Source: Succinimonas amylolytica DSM 2873 (GTDB lineage Bacteria > Pseudomonadota > Gammaproteobacteria > Enterobacterales > Succinivibrionaceae). Taken from it: a DNA stretch of 58,314 bases. The notes under the pieces were generated by a model. It searched no databases. It had not been told where the DNA came from and saw only the letters and a list, made by a program, of their open reading frames with translations. Positions 1 to 8,341 of this stretch are shown one piece after another. Position 1 is the stretch's first letter; every line of letters starts with the position of its first letter. Made by a program: the position numbers and the translations under genes. The stretch covers positions 1,366,373 through 1,424,686 of the forward strand of contig NZ_KB899636.1 in NCBI RefSeq assembly GCF_000378405.1, given 5' to 3'.

Positions 1-2
1 AT

Positions 3-281
3 ATTCAGGCCCTTCTTATGATTATGACACTGGGGCTTGCGGTATTCAGCGGACTGGAATGGAAATTACGGAATGCTATGAAAACTGCAAACGTTATGCT
101 CAAAAGTCAGACAGGAAAACTCACTGACAAAATAACAATGCGCTACGTGTTCCAGATATTCAGCACCGTTCTCACTGTCATTCTGGAGAATAGGGAAAGG
201 CTGTTCTTTCACATTAGCGATCAGGCCAGCCAAATACTGGAATTACTGGGGAGCAGATACCAGAAAACCTATGGTGGATAA
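3..281 (+). CDS. C-terminal fragment of an IS transposase (IS1634/IS4-like), cut by window edge
   Basis: The reading frame is open from the first bases, so the start lies outside the window and only about 92 C-terminal residues are present. The segment reading IQALLMIMTLGLAVFS, followed by ELRNAMK-like basic residues, an RYVFQIFSTV motif and a final LLGSRYQKTYGG, matches my recollection of the C-terminus of IS1634-type DDE transposases, which end in a similar hydrophobic helix, RWIFQ-like motif and CQKYY-like tail. The catalytic residues are not visible here. Whether the element is intact beyond the edge cannot be judged. The terminal inverted repeat would be expected in the roughly 60 bases after the stop, but I could not identify it without the left end. 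Confidence 0.65.
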   Translation: MQALLMIMTLGLAVFSGLEWKLRNAMKTANVMLKSQTGKLTDKITMRYVFQIFSTVLTVILENRERLFFHISDQASQILELLGSRYQKTYGG

Positions 282-345
282 TTTTTAAAAAATTATCATT
301 TTTGAGGCAATAGGAAATTAACCAGCTTCAACTGCGAAATGTAAG

Positions 346-1128
346 ATGATCTTTATGGCGGCGAGTTTTCTGGCAGCTCTGATAATGGTCCGGAAAAGAG
401 AGCGGGAAGTGAGATTGTCTGAAAAGCGCCTTCGCAATATCGATTATCTCCGGGCAATGGAGAGAACCGGAATAAGGCTCCCGGAAAAATTCCGGCGCTA
501 TATCCGCGAGAGTGAGAAGGGCTCGCCACCTGGTGATACCGGAATGGAGAAGTCTGGGAAGATAACGGCTAAGGACGAGGTTTTTCTGGCAGAAAACGGC
601 TCCTGCGGCTATTGCGGGTATCTTCTCAGAAGGCATCCGGTTCAAAGCATCGGAAGATCCGTTATCAGATGTCCGCAGTGCCGGAGTGCTGTTTATGATC
701 CTTATATTCACGAACTGGCTGCACTTCCTGAAAAAGAAGCCCGGGAGATTTTCAGCAAAATCAGCAGGGAGCTTATAATCGGGGTAACCCGCTACGGAGC
801 GTTAGCGCTTCTGGTGCTTGTGCTGCTGTATCCTTCAGTGATATATACCCGGGATTTTCTGGTATTACTGTTTTCGGGGAAGATTACCGTTTTCGAAATC
901 ATGGGTTCTGATTTGTCCTGGAAAATAGCATTTCTGGCGATTGCAATTCTGTTTTCCAGAATCAGGATGCTGTATTTTTTGATTATGGCTGTAGTATTGC
1001 GTATCAGGCTGTATTGCGGAGATTTCACTACGGCTTTCCGGGAATCCCGGAACCGGATGAACTGTCCGGAGTATGCCGCAAAGTTCTGGAAAGCCCGAAA
1101 TTTAAAAAACAATGACGCTGCCTGCTGA
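346..1128 (+). CDS. Zinc-ribbon membrane protein, function unknown
   Basis: The 260-residue protein begins with a hydrophobic segment (about residues 1-15) followed by a strongly basic stretch, as in an N-terminal membrane anchor with a cytoplasmic domain. Cys87, Cys90, Cys109 and Cys112 form a CxxC-x18-CxxC zinc ribbon. Two to three more hydrophobic segments fall at roughly 147-175 and 190-220, and a basic tail with conserved-looking aromatic residues ends the protein. I do not recognise the family. The start is uncertain: no clear Shine-Dalgarno sequence precedes it and a second ATG lies three codons downstream. It is one of four zinc-ribbon plus membrane-segment proteins in this window. 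It sits just after the transposase fragment and converges on rnfA. Confidence 0.6.
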   Translation: MIFMAASFLAALIMVRKREREVRLSEKRLRNIDYLRAMERTGIRLPEKFRRYIRESEKGSPPGDTGMEKSGKITAKDEVFLAENGSCGYCGYLLRRHPVQSIGRSVIRCPQCRSAVYDPYIHELAALPEKEAREIFSKISRELIIGVTRYGALALLVLVLLYPSVIYTRDFLVLLFSGKITVFEIMGSDLSWKIAFLAIAILFSRIRMLYFLIMAVVLRIRLYCGDFTTAFRESRNRMNCPEYAAKFWKARNLKNNDAAC

Positions 1129-1160
1129 CAGGAATTGCGGGCCAGTACTGTCGGGAACAG

Positions 1161-1178
1161 AGGTCCCGCAAGGGACCT
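1161..1178. other. Short perfect hairpin between convergent genes
   Basis: A 7-bp perfect stem (AGGTCCC/GGGACCT) closes on a GCAA tetraloop of the stable GNRA class. It lies between the 3' ends of the zinc-ribbon gene and rnfA. No T-tract follows on either strand, so it is not a canonical intrinsic terminator; it may protect transcript ends or be incidental. Confidence 0.4.
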
Positions 1179-1215
1179 GCCGGGGCTGCATGGATGATTT
1201 TCGCTATGAACAGTC

Positions 1216-1794
1216 CTACTGCTGGATAATACCGGTAAATCCCATAAAGGCCATGGAGAGAAGGCCGGCGGTAATCAGGGCGATAGCGCTGCCTCGAAAA
1301 GGGGCCGGGGTGTTGGCATTGTTTATCCTTTCCCGCATGGCTGCAAAGACCGTCAGAACCAGGGTGAAGCCGGCCCCGGCTCCCAGACTGTATACGAGAA
1401 CCTCCAGAAGTCCGTGGCCCAGGTTTACGTTAAGGAGAGCCAGACCCAGCACAATGCAGTTAGTAGTTATCAGGGGCAGGTAGATTCCCAGAAGCCGGAA
1501 CAGCTCCGGGCTGATATGCTTGACCATGAGCTCGGTAAACTGCACTACGGCAGCGATCATGACGATATCGGTAATGATGCGGAGTTCTGTTACCTCCAGT
1601 GGCACCAGCACCAGTTTTTCCATAACAAAACAGGCCAGAGATGTCATAACCAGTACAAAGGTGGTGGCGATGCCCATTCCGGTGGCTGACGACAGCTGCT
1701 TGGATACCCCGATAAACGGGCAAATTCCCAAAAAGCGCACCAGGACAAAGTTGTTGACAATGGCTGCGCTCAGGAACAGAAGAACGTAGGACAT
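1216..1794 (-). CDS. rnfA: Rnf electron transport complex subunit A (RnfA/RsxA)
   Basis: RnfA is an integral membrane subunit of the Rnf complex, which couples ferredoxin/NADH electron transfer to ion pumping; its RsxA form serves SoxR reduction in enterics. The 192-residue protein aligns over the full family length: [14 protein letters not shown] near the N-terminus, [14 protein letters not shown] and the C-terminal [16 protein letters not shown]. Cys25 and Cys113 occupy the positions that in the related Nqr/Rnf subunits ligate an intramembrane [2Fe-2S] cluster. The gene has a good Shine-Dalgarno (GAGGAAAG) and its own promoter. No other rnf gene is in this window, which is odd because rnfABCDGE normally form one operon; the partners must be encoded elsewhere or be missing. 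Confidence 0.93.
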   Translation of the reverse strand: MSYVLLFLSAAIVNNFVLVRFLGICPFIGVSKQLSSATGMGIATTFVLVMTSLACFVMEKLVLVPLEVTELRIITDIVMIAAVVQFTELMVKHISPELFRLLGIYLPLITTNCIVLGLALLNVNLGHGLLEVLVYSLGAGAGFTLVLTVFAAMRERINNANTPAPFRGSAIALITAGLLSMAFMGFTGIIQQ

Positions 1795-1823
1795 GGAACT
1801 TTCCTCAATTATTGAGCAGAGGC

Positions 1824-1852
1824 ATTATAGCCTAAATGCCGGGAAATCCCAA
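1824..1852 (-). promoter_or_regulatory. Sigma-70 promoter of rnfA
   Basis: On the minus strand TTGGGA and TATAAT are separated by exactly 17 bases and lie about 30 bases upstream of the rnfA start codon. The -10 is a perfect consensus and the -35 keeps the TTG core. This gives rnfA a short leader and makes it independent of the cob genes upstream. Confidence 0.7.
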
Positions 1853-1935
1853 TGACCTGAGCCGGCGGTTCTGTTTGCAAAGCAGAGTTTATGGGCATCT
1901 CTGCTTGCTGATTCGGAAGGCATCTGCAAAGTTTA

Positions 1936-2574
1936 TCAGTTTCCAGGGGTGGCGGAATTAAGGAACAGTATTCGCGGAAACGCGCTAGCAACAGAAAAAT
2001 CCCGATCTGTATCCTGGAAATACCGGATTCCGGTGAAGCGGCCCAGGCCCGGCGAGGCTTTCTGCAGGATATTGAGGATGGGACATTCCAGAATTCTCTG
2101 AAGCACGGTGCTGATGATGCCGCTGTGAGATACTGCAAGAATCCTGCGGCTTTCCCTGATGGTGTGTTCGGCTTTGAGAACCGTTTCGATAAAATTTCCG
2201 GTTCTTTGTTTAAGATCCTCGGCATTTTCGCCTCCGGGGAAGGCAACGTTTTCTCCCCGGTTAAGAGCGGCCAGAATTTCCTTTTCCTTTTCGGAGAATT
2301 CGGCAAAGGGTTTTCCGTCAATAGAACCGAAGCCGAGCTCTCTCAGATCCGGAGCCACCGTGATGCTGCCGGAAATCCCGGTGGCCTCCAGGGTTTCCCG
2401 GCAGCGCTTCATGGGAGATACAAACACCTTTGCGAAATAGCCGGCCGGGATTTTCGGAACGTTTGCCAGCGATTCCCGGATACAGCCGATATCTGTTCCC
2501 GAACCGTAGAAGGCCCGTGGGCCGTCAATCGCGCAGTGGCGCAGGAAAATAATGTCCGTTTCGATATAGTTCAT
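1936..2574 (-). CDS. cobC: Histidine phosphatase family protein, probable alpha-ribazole phosphatase
   Basis: CobC removes the 5'-phosphate from alpha-ribazole phosphate (or adenosylcobalamin phosphate) in nucleotide-loop assembly of cobalamin. The 212-residue protein has the phosphoglycerate-mutase-like fold signature: catalytic His13 in LRHC, Arg residues at 57 and 59, Glu79 in DLRELGFG, and the second histidine at 150 in SHSG. The glycine of the usual RHG motif is replaced by Cys. The assignment to CobC rather than another branch of this broad phosphatase superfamily rests mainly on context: the gene begins 12 bases after cobS and is preceded by GGAG at good spacing, so it forms an operon with cobT and cobS. 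Confidence 0.8.
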   Translation of the reverse strand: MNYIETDIIFLRHCAIDGPRAFYGSGTDIGCIRESLANVPKIPAGYFAKVFVSPMKRCRETLEATGISGSITVAPDLRELGFGSIDGKPFAEFSEKEKEILAALNRGENVAFPGGENAEDLKQRTGNFIETVLKAEHTIRESRRILAVSHSGIISTVLQRILECPILNILQKASPGLGRFTGIRYFQDTDRDFSVASAFPRILFLNSATPGN

Positions 2575-2586
2575 AGGGACTCCGCA

Positions 2587-3420
2587 TTATGTCAGCACCT
2601 TCATTATAGCAGACAGGAGCGGCAGTCCGGCTTTCAGGAAGGCGGCGGAGATCGTAAATCCGAAAAGAAGCGCCAGTATCTGCATGGCCCCGAGACAGTC
2701 TCCGGTGAAGCCTCTGATATGTCTAAGCAGAAAGTTTCGGAACCAGACAATCATCAGAATTCCGGCAGCAGTTATAGTGCCCATAAGCAGGGGATCCAGA
2801 AGCAGCCATCCTGGCAGCAGTGCGGTTACCGTCAGTACGGCAAGATCGCTTTTTCTCATGCCGGTGGCCAAAGGTTTTGATTTTGACATCTGATCAATCT
2901 GGGACTGGTAGGGCATAATGAAGATCAGCACTCCTGATACTCCGCGGGACAGGGCGTGGAGTGCTATCAGAATGGCAGCGGGAGCGATCCAGGAATCCTT
3001 CATGATATAGGACAGAAGAGCCCATTCAAGAGTAAGCTCGATAAAGAGTCCGGCCCCTCCAAAGGTACCCAGACGGGAATCCTTCATGATGGCGATTTTG
3101 CTTTCAGGGGTAAAACCGCCTCCGAAGCCATCGCACATGTCGGCAAAGCCGTCTTCGTGAAAGGAGCCGGTGAGAAGCAGAGATTCTGCCACCAGAATAA
3201 TGGCGGCAATGTCTTCAGGAAGAAAAAACCACAGCGGATACAGAAACACCGCCAGAATGAATCCGATGAGCATGCCGGCCGCAGCGTAGTAGCGGGAGGC
3301 ATGGTTCATAAGCTCGGATGAGTAGTCAAGTGTGATGGGAACCGGAATCCTGGTGAAAAAGGCCAGAGCCAGCCAGAAGAGGTTCGTATTTTCTTTAATT
3401 ACGGAAGATAATCCGGCCAT
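2587..3420 (-). CDS. cobS: Adenosylcobinamide-GDP ribazoletransferase (cobalamin synthase)
   Basis: CobS is the membrane enzyme that joins adenosylcobinamide-GDP to alpha-ribazole (phosphate), completing the lower ligand of cobalamin. The protein has the family hallmark HEDGFADMCDGFGGG (acidic Mg-binding motif), then KDSRLGTFG, and multiple membrane helices. I chose the ATG that gives 277 residues (MAGLSSVIKEN...), near the usual 250-ish family length, and not a start 30 codons further upstream inside cobT. The gene overlaps the 3' end of cobT by 26 bases, consistent with translational coupling. Confidence 0.93.
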   Translation of the reverse strand: MAGLSSVIKENTNLFWLALAFFTRIPVPITLDYSSELMNHASRYYAAAGMLIGFILAVFLYPLWFFLPEDIAAIILVAESLLLTGSFHEDGFADMCDGFGGGFTPESKIAIMKDSRLGTFGGAGLFIELTLEWALLSYIMKDSWIAPAAILIALHALSRGVSGVLIFIMPYQSQIDQMSKSKPLATGMRKSDLAVLTVTALLPGWLLLDPLLMGTITAAGILMIVWFRNFLLRHIRGFTGDCLGAMQILALLFGFTISAAFLKAGLPLLSAIMKVLT

Positions 3421-4462
3421 TTGTGCTGTCCCATTCTGCCATTCTGCTGAAAAATGCCGCTGCCGCTTTGATAAGTGAATATGAAAGGACGGCACCGGTA
3501 CCTTCGCCAAGTCTTAATCCCAGCCGGAGGAGCGGAGTCGCGTCCAGACGTTCCAGCATAAGACGGTGTCCGGGTTCGCCGCTTTCAGTGGCGAATATCA
3601 TCTGACCTCTGACCTTAGGAGCGATTTTCACAGCCAGAAGGGCGGCGGCGGTGACTATAAAGCCGTCGATAACCAGCATAATCCTTCTGCCGCAGGCATG
3701 TATCATGGTGTAAGCCATTTCCGCGATTTCGTAGCCGCCGGCGGTCCGGAGAATTTCTTCGGGCGAGGGGTTCTCCGGAAGTCTGGAGAGTCCCTTCTTT
3801 ATCAGTGAAATTTTGAGGGCGAGCGCTGCGTCCCCGATGCCGGTGCCGCGGCCGGTGCATTCTTCCGGGGAAAGTCCGGTAAGAGCTGCCATTACAGCAC
3901 TGGCAGCGGTGGTGTTTCCGATACCCATTTCTCCGAATAAAAGGACGTTGCAGTGCCGGGATAGTGCCGCTTCCGCAATTTCCTTTCCGTATAGCGCGGC
4001 TTTTTTCAGTTCAGCGTCCGACATGGCATTTTCGGTGCCAAGATCCCGGGTTCCGAAACCCAGGGAGCAGTTTCTTACGGTGATGTTCCCGGGGATGAGC
4101 TTTTCCGGATGCCTGATTCCCGAGTTGATGATTTCAAAGGGGATGCCTGATTCTTCAAGAAAGGCATTGATTGCCGCGCCGCCCTCTATGAAATTGTTGA
4201 TCATTTTTACGGTGAAGTCCCCGGATACGATGCTTACGGGGTGCGCGGCGGCCACTCCGTGGTCTCCGGCGAATATCAGATGCTGCGGTGTCAGGCTGAT
4301 AGTATCTCCGGGGGCATTTTCCAGAATCAGGGCGATCTCTAGAGCCAGATCCTCCAGAAGCCCCAGGGATCCCAAAGGCTTTACCTTCCGATCTATGGCA
4401 TCTTTAATGTTCCGAATTCGTTCCTCCGGAAAATATTTCTGCAATTTCCGATATGAGAGCAT
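3395..4462 (-). CDS. cobT: Nicotinate-nucleotide--dimethylbenzimidazole phosphoribosyltransferase
   Basis: CobT activates the lower-ligand base by transferring phosphoribose from nicotinate mononucleotide, giving alpha-ribazole phosphate for CobS. The 355-residue protein is full length, with KPLGSLG near residue 28, FAGDHGV at 65-71, GEMGIGNTT at 177-185, TGRGTGI near 203 and the catalytic glutamate, here Glu320, in GEGTGA. It is first in the cobT-cobS-cobC cluster. A plausible -10 (TACAAT on the minus strand, near 4526-4531) lies upstream, but no cobalamin riboswitch is recognisable. CobU, the usual partner kinase/guanylyltransferase, is not in the window. Confidence 0.95.
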   Translation of the reverse strand: MLSYRKLQKYFPEERIRNIKDAIDRKVKPLGSLGLLEDLALEIALILENAPGDTISLTPQHLIFAGDHGVAAAHPVSIVSGDFTVKMINNFIEGGAAINAFLEESGIPFEIINSGIRHPEKLIPGNITVRNCSLGFGTRDLGTENAMSDAELKKAALYGKEIAEAALSRHCNVLLFGEMGIGNTTAASAVMAALTGLSPEECTGRGTGIGDAALALKISLIKKGLSRLPENPSPEEILRTAGGYEIAEMAYTMIHACGRRIMLVIDGFIVTAAALLAVKIAPKVRGQMIFATESGEPGHRLMLERLDATPLLRLGLRLGEGTGAVLSYSLIKAAAAFFSRMAEWDSTNGRIIFRN

Positions 4463-4518
4463 GGTGACATTTCTCCTGATTTCATTTTCCGGTGCGACGC
4501 TGCCGGATCTGCACTCAG

Positions 4519-4719
4519 CTATGTTATTGTAGCGGATTTTTTTTCAGTATCCTGAAATCGTCTGAGACTCAGGGCATCCCGTTTCGGACCGGAAGACTGC
4601 GGAGAGACAGACTGGTCCTGCGCATCTTCTGCCAGCTGATCAACGTCGCCACATCCTGACAATAATGGTAAAATCATGAAATCCGGAATGCGGCGTATGC
4701 GAAGTGTTCTCTGTGTCAT
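4519..4719 (-). CDS. Possible small lipoprotein
   Basis: The 66-residue frame has a basic N-terminus (RTLRIRRIP), a short hydrophobic run and an L-L-S-G-C lipobox-like sequence, followed by a hydrophilic Asp/Gln/Ser-rich tail, as in very small lipoproteins. A GGA element stands about 10 bases before the ATG. The hydrophobic core is short and interrupted by Pro-Asp, and I recognise no family, so it may be a chance frame in the cobT upstream region. It would be co-directional with cobT, ending 56 bases before it. Confidence 0.28.
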   Translation of the reverse strand: MTQRTLRIRRIPDFMILPLLSGCGDVDQLAEDAQDQSVSPQSSGPKRDALSLRRFQDTEKKSATIT

Positions 4720-4771
4720 TTATTTCCGGGAGAGATGGTAGTTTCAGACAATGATACCAAAGGATTGAAGC

Positions 4772-5026
4772 ATGACTCATTTTGACTATGAAACCCAGGG
4801 AACCTGCGCCCGGGTTATTTCATTTGATATGGATTCTGATCATATTGTTACCAACGTCAGATTTGCCGGAGGCTGTGACGGCAATCTGAAGATGATTTCC
4901 AAATTTGTGGAAGGAATGAAGGCGGAGGATATTGTTGCCAAATGTTCCGGAAATCTCTGCCGGAACAAGGGAACCTCCTGCGCTGATCAGCTGGCCAAAG
5001 GCATTAGTCAGGCGCTTCAGGGCTGA
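4772..5026 (+). CDS. TSCPD domain-containing protein
   Basis: The 84-residue protein matches the small TSCPD family (TIGR03905-like) from end to end: GTCARVISFDM, FAGGCDGNLKMISKFVEGM, CSGNLCRNKGTSCADQLAKGI. The eponymous TSCPD is TSCADQL here, with Pro replaced by Ala. Cysteines at the GTC, GGC, SGNLC and TSC positions suggest metal or Fe-S binding, in keeping with related domains in vitamin B12-dependent ribonucleotide reductases and NrdJ-like proteins; the molecular role of the stand-alone form is not established. AAGGATTG precedes the ATG. The gene is transcribed divergently from the cob cluster. Confidence 0.85.
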   Translation: MTHFDYETQGTCARVISFDMDSDHIVTNVRFAGGCDGNLKMISKFVEGMKAEDIVAKCSGNLCRNKGTSCADQLAKGISQALQG

Positions 5027-5370
5027 GAAATCCTCAGGATTCAGGCGACAGAAATTCCGTCCGGTTCGTTCCCCCTGTCAAAATAGGGATTCTCAGAAGA
5101 CTGGGGATAAGCGCTCTCGCAAGGACTTTAGATCAGTAATCCTTATTTAGGGAAGATGTCAGCCGGGTATGGCATAAACGGTTCCGAATGATCTGTTATG
5201 GACGGGCATAACACATTCAGGAACCGGAATCTTTTTCAGGATTTCCGGTTCTGCAGAAAAAAGGAGCCAGGAGACTCCTTTCATGGAAAACTGCCTGATC
5301 CGGAACCGGGAATGGTTATCAGTCAGGCTCGGACGTACCGCCGCGAGCCTTCTGACAGGGCCTTCTGGTG
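5027..5370. other. Intergenic region without a gene
   Basis: It separates the TSCPD gene from the 3' end of the aminotransferase gene. It contains the minus-strand terminator listed separately and a second inverted repeat just beside it (9-bp GAACCGGAA/TTCCGGTTC arms around a 13-base loop, 5221-5251). No convincing coding frame was seen. Confidence 0.6.
5255..5281 (-). terminator. Intrinsic terminator of the aminotransferase gene
   Basis: Read on the minus strand: AAAGGAG, an 8-base loop, CTCCTTT and a run of T residues. The stem is perfect over 7 bp and lies about 90 bases after the aminotransferase stop codon. Confidence 0.7.
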
Positions 5371-6561
5371 TCATTTGTAGCTTTCAAAAAGCTTTTTAAA
5401 AGCCGGCATGGAACGGGTGATCATGTCCCCGGACACGCAGTAGGCGATCCGGACGTACCCCGGACAGCCAAAATCGTCACTGGGCACCAGCAGCAGATCG
5501 TACTTTTTGGCTCTTTCGCAGAAGCTTGAAGCATCCTCCTCAAGGGCTTTAGCGAACAAATAAAAAGCTCCGTCGGGATGCACGCAGGTGTAGCCGATTT
5601 CCGTTAGCCCCCCGAAGAGCAGCTCCCGGTTTCTTGCATAGATACTGAGATCCGAGGTCAGGGGAGCGCAGCTGGTAATGACGTGCTGCCAGAGCGTCGG
5701 CGCGCAGATAAAGCCCAGGGACCTTCCTGCGCCGCATACAGCCGCGTACATTCTCTGCCATTCCGGCATAGTATCCGGTACCAGCACGTAGCCTATGCGT
5801 TCGCCTGGCAGGGAGAGTCCCTTGCTGTAGGAATAGCAGACCAGAGTGTCCGGATAGAAGCAGGCGGTGAAAGGGGTTTTCTTTCCGTCATAGGCAATTT
5901 CGCGATAAGGTTCGTCAGAAATCAGGTACACGGGATGCCCGAATTCCCGGCTTTTTCTTTCAAGAACCGCGGCCAGTTTTCTGAGCTCCTCCTCCGGATA
6001 GATGACTCCGGAGGGGTTGTTTGGAGAGTTCAGAATAATGGCTGCAGTACTGGCATCAAGACATTTTTCCAGCTCCTCGAAATTAATCCCGAATGACGGC
6101 AGTGCCGGAGGAACCACCCGGCATTCGGCCCCGCGGGATTCAATGAACACCCGGTATTCGGTGAAATAAGGGGCCAGTACCAGAACGTTCTGGCTGTGGC
6201 TGTCAATAACAGCCTGCAGACAGATGGTAAGAGAAGCGGCTGCCCCGCAGGTAAGATACAGATTGTTACCGGTGTAGGATGTGCCATAGCGGCTGTTGAG
6301 ATCGTCGGCAATGGCTTTGCGGGCTTCCGGATCGCCCTGAGCTGAGGTATAGCCGTGGAGTCTGGTGGAGGGCTTGACGTTTTCCAAAAGAGAAACGGCT
6401 GCCTCTTTCACCGCCTCCGGAGCCTCCACACTGGGATTCCCAATGCTGAAATCGTAGACGTTGTCGGCTCCCACCTCGGCAATTCTCTTTTTGCCGTATT
6501 CGAAAAGCTCCCGGATGACGCTTCTTCTGGATCCGAGCTCGTACATTTTCTGGTTTATCAT
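5371..6561 (-). CDS. Pyridoxal-phosphate-dependent aminotransferase, class I/II
   Basis: The 396-residue protein is a fold-type I aminotransferase. It shows the N-terminal MINQKMYELGSRRSVIRELFEYGKKR segment in two parts (Met1-Arg12 and onward), DFSIGNPSVEAP for substrate binding, LNSPNNPSGVIY, SDEPYREIAYDG and the PLP-lysine motif YSYSKGLSLPGERIGY. The substrate cannot be deduced; this subgroup is common in anaerobes and usually annotated only generically. I chose the start at MINQKM because homologues begin there; a longer frame upstream lacks similarity to the family. It is monocistronic, followed by a clear terminator, and divergent from rimO. Confidence 0.88.
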   Translation of the reverse strand: MINQKMYELGSRRSVIRELFEYGKKRIAEVGADNVYDFSIGNPSVEAPEAVKEAAVSLLENVKPSTRLHGYTSAQGDPEARKAIADDLNSRYGTSYTGNNLYLTCGAAASLTICLQAVIDSHSQNVLVLAPYFTEYRVFIESRGAECRVVPPALPSFGINFEELEKCLDASTAAIILNSPNNPSGVIYPEEELRKLAAVLERKSREFGHPVYLISDEPYREIAYDGKKTPFTACFYPDTLVCYSYSKGLSLPGERIGYVLVPDTMPEWQRMYAAVCGAGRSLGFICAPTLWQHVITSCAPLTSDLSIYARNRELLFGGLTEIGYTCVHPDGAFYLFAKALEEDASSFCERAKKYDLLLVPSDDFGCPGYVRIAYCVSGDMITRSMPAFKKLFESYK

Positions 6562-6778
6562 GCTGTTTCTATTTCTCCGATTAATGAAAGACTTCTCTAG
6601 TATACACCTCTGAAAAATATCGGACGGGAAAAACACCGCAACTTTTTTGAAACTCCGGTTCGAAACTCCGGAATAGTTGCGGGGTTTTCGCGGGGATGGT
6701 GTTTCCCAGAACCAGTGATTCATTTAAAATAGCCGGGAAGACTGTTTTTCTGCCAAAAAGGCATTTTTTGAGGTTTTT

Positions 6779-8092
6779 ATGGGCGCATTACGTGTCGGTT
6801 TTATCTCCCTGGGCTGCTGCAAGAACCTGGTAGACTCCCAGAATATTATTACGCTTCTGATGCAGGAGGGGTACCGGGTAAGCTCCACCTATGAGGGAGC
6901 GGATGTGGTGATTGTCAACACCTGCGGTTTTATCGAGGATTCTGTCAGGGAATCGCTGGAGGTTATCGGAGAAGCCCTGGATCATTGTCCGAACGTGATT
7001 GTTACAGGCTGTCTCGGTCCGAGCAGGGATCTGATTCTTGGCTCCTGGCCTCAGGTAAAGGCCATTACCGGTCCGCACAGCGCTCCCGCGGTACTGGAGG
7101 AGATGCGCCGTCTTTTTGCTCTTCCGGAGGGATACCCCCGGGGCCGGGTGCCGCCCGGAGGAATTCTTCTGACGCCGCCTCACTATGCCTATCTTAAGAT
7201 TTCTGAGGGGTGTTCAAATAAATGCACTTTTTGTATTATCCCGAAGCTCCGCGGTCCTCTGGAATCCTTTCCGGGTGAGGATTTGGTAGCACGGGCCAGA
7301 AATTATGTGTCCCGCGGTGTAAAGGAGCTTATGGTGGTGGCTCAGGATACATCGGCCTACGGCATTGACCGGGGGTATCCGGGATTTCTGGGACATGAAA
7401 GAGGGGATCTTTATGCGCTCATGGAGGAGCTTGCGAAGCTGGGGGTCTGGCTTAGGGTGCATTATGCCTATCCGTATCCTCATGTAACACGGCTTATTGA
7501 GATGATGGCAGCCGGAAAGGTTCTTCCGTATATGGACGTTCCTTTTCAGCATGCCTCAAGGCACATGATGCAGCTTATGAAGCGTCCCGGGGATGCTGAA
7601 AGAATTCTGGATACCGTTTCCGGCTGGCGGAAAATCTGCCCGGATATCACCATCAGATCCTCGTTTATTGTGGGATTTCCGGGAGAGACCGAGGATGATT
7701 TCCGGGAGCTTTTGGACTTTGTCAGGGAGATTCGGCTGGATCGGGTGGGCTGCTTTACCTTCAGTCCCATGGCCGGAGCTCCGGCCAGTACCATGCCGGA
7801 TCAGGTTCCTGAAGAGGTGAAGCAGGAACGCTATAGCCGTTTTATGGAAGTGCAGCAGCAGATTTCGAAGGAAAAGATGCAGGCAAAACGGGGAACTGTG
7901 CAGGAGGTGCTGGTGGATACGGTTGATGAAAACGGCATCATTTCCCGCACCAGAGCGGATGCTCCTGAAATTGACGGGGTTATGTATCTGCATGCCCCTG
8001 ACGGTTTCAGAGTCCGGCCGGGGGATCTGCTCCGCGCCAGAGTTACCGACAGCGACGAGTACGATCTGGAGGGGGATATTATTATACCGTGA
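6779..8092 (+). CDS. rimO: Ribosomal protein S12 methylthiotransferase RimO
   Basis: RimO is a radical SAM enzyme with two [4Fe-4S] clusters that methylthiolates the conserved Asp of ribosomal protein S12. The 437-residue protein has the N-terminal UPF0004 domain (FISLGCCKNLVDSQ, NTCGFIEDS, VTGCLG supplying three auxiliary-cluster cysteines), the radical SAM motif SEGCSNKCTFCIIPKLRGP near residues 143-160, the family marker FQHASRHMMQLMKRPG, and a C-terminal TRAM domain (about 370-437). A TTGAGG Shine-Dalgarno stands before the ATG. Asp/Glu-rich TRAM ending in GDIIIP is typical. Confidence 0.96.
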   Translation: MGALRVGFISLGCCKNLVDSQNIITLLMQEGYRVSSTYEGADVVIVNTCGFIEDSVRESLEVIGEALDHCPNVIVTGCLGPSRDLILGSWPQVKAITGPHSAPAVLEEMRRLFALPEGYPRGRVPPGGILLTPPHYAYLKISEGCSNKCTFCIIPKLRGPLESFPGEDLVARARNYVSRGVKELMVVAQDTSAYGIDRGYPGFLGHERGDLYALMEELAKLGVWLRVHYAYPYPHVTRLIEMMAAGKVLPYMDVPFQHASRHMMQLMKRPGDAERILDTVSGWRKICPDITIRSSFIVGFPGETEDDFRELLDFVREIRLDRVGCFTFSPMAGAPASTMPDQVPEEVKQERYSRFMEVQQQISKEKMQAKRGTVQEVLVDTVDENGIISRTRADAPEIDGVMYLHAPDGFRVRPGDLLRARVTDSDEYDLEGDIIIP

Positions 8093-8259
8093 TTTCTGTT
8101 ATCTCCTTCACGGGATGACGCGAGCTTGTTTTTTCCGAAGTGATATAATCATGAGCAGGTGTGCTGTTCCCTCTCTTAGTTTTTCGGAGCGGCGCGGTAT
8201 CTGCCGTTCGCAGGGGCTGTTTTTCTGGCGACGGTTTTCTGCTTCAGAAAAGTTGTCAA

Positions 8260-8280
8260 TATGTGAATAGATTTCACATA
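8260..8280. promoter_or_regulatory. Perfect 21-bp inverted repeat, possible operator of the GGDEF gene
   Basis: Arms TATGTGAA and TTCACATA flank a 5-base spacer. The half-sites TGTGA and TCACA are those of CRP, but they are 7 rather than 6 bases apart. A TAATAT -10-like element begins 20 bases downstream (8300). If used, it would put the palindrome near -42, the class II activator position, about 70 bases before the GTG start. Confidence 0.45.
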
Positions 8281-8341
8281 CAGAAAGTGCAGATCCGTGT
8301 AATATGATTACGATCAGTGTAGAAGAGCCTCAGGAGCATAA

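Noticed and set aside
4463..4771. Cobalamin riboswitch upstream of cobT
   Set aside because: No B12-box-like sequence was recognisable by eye on the minus strand; a covariance search would be decisive.
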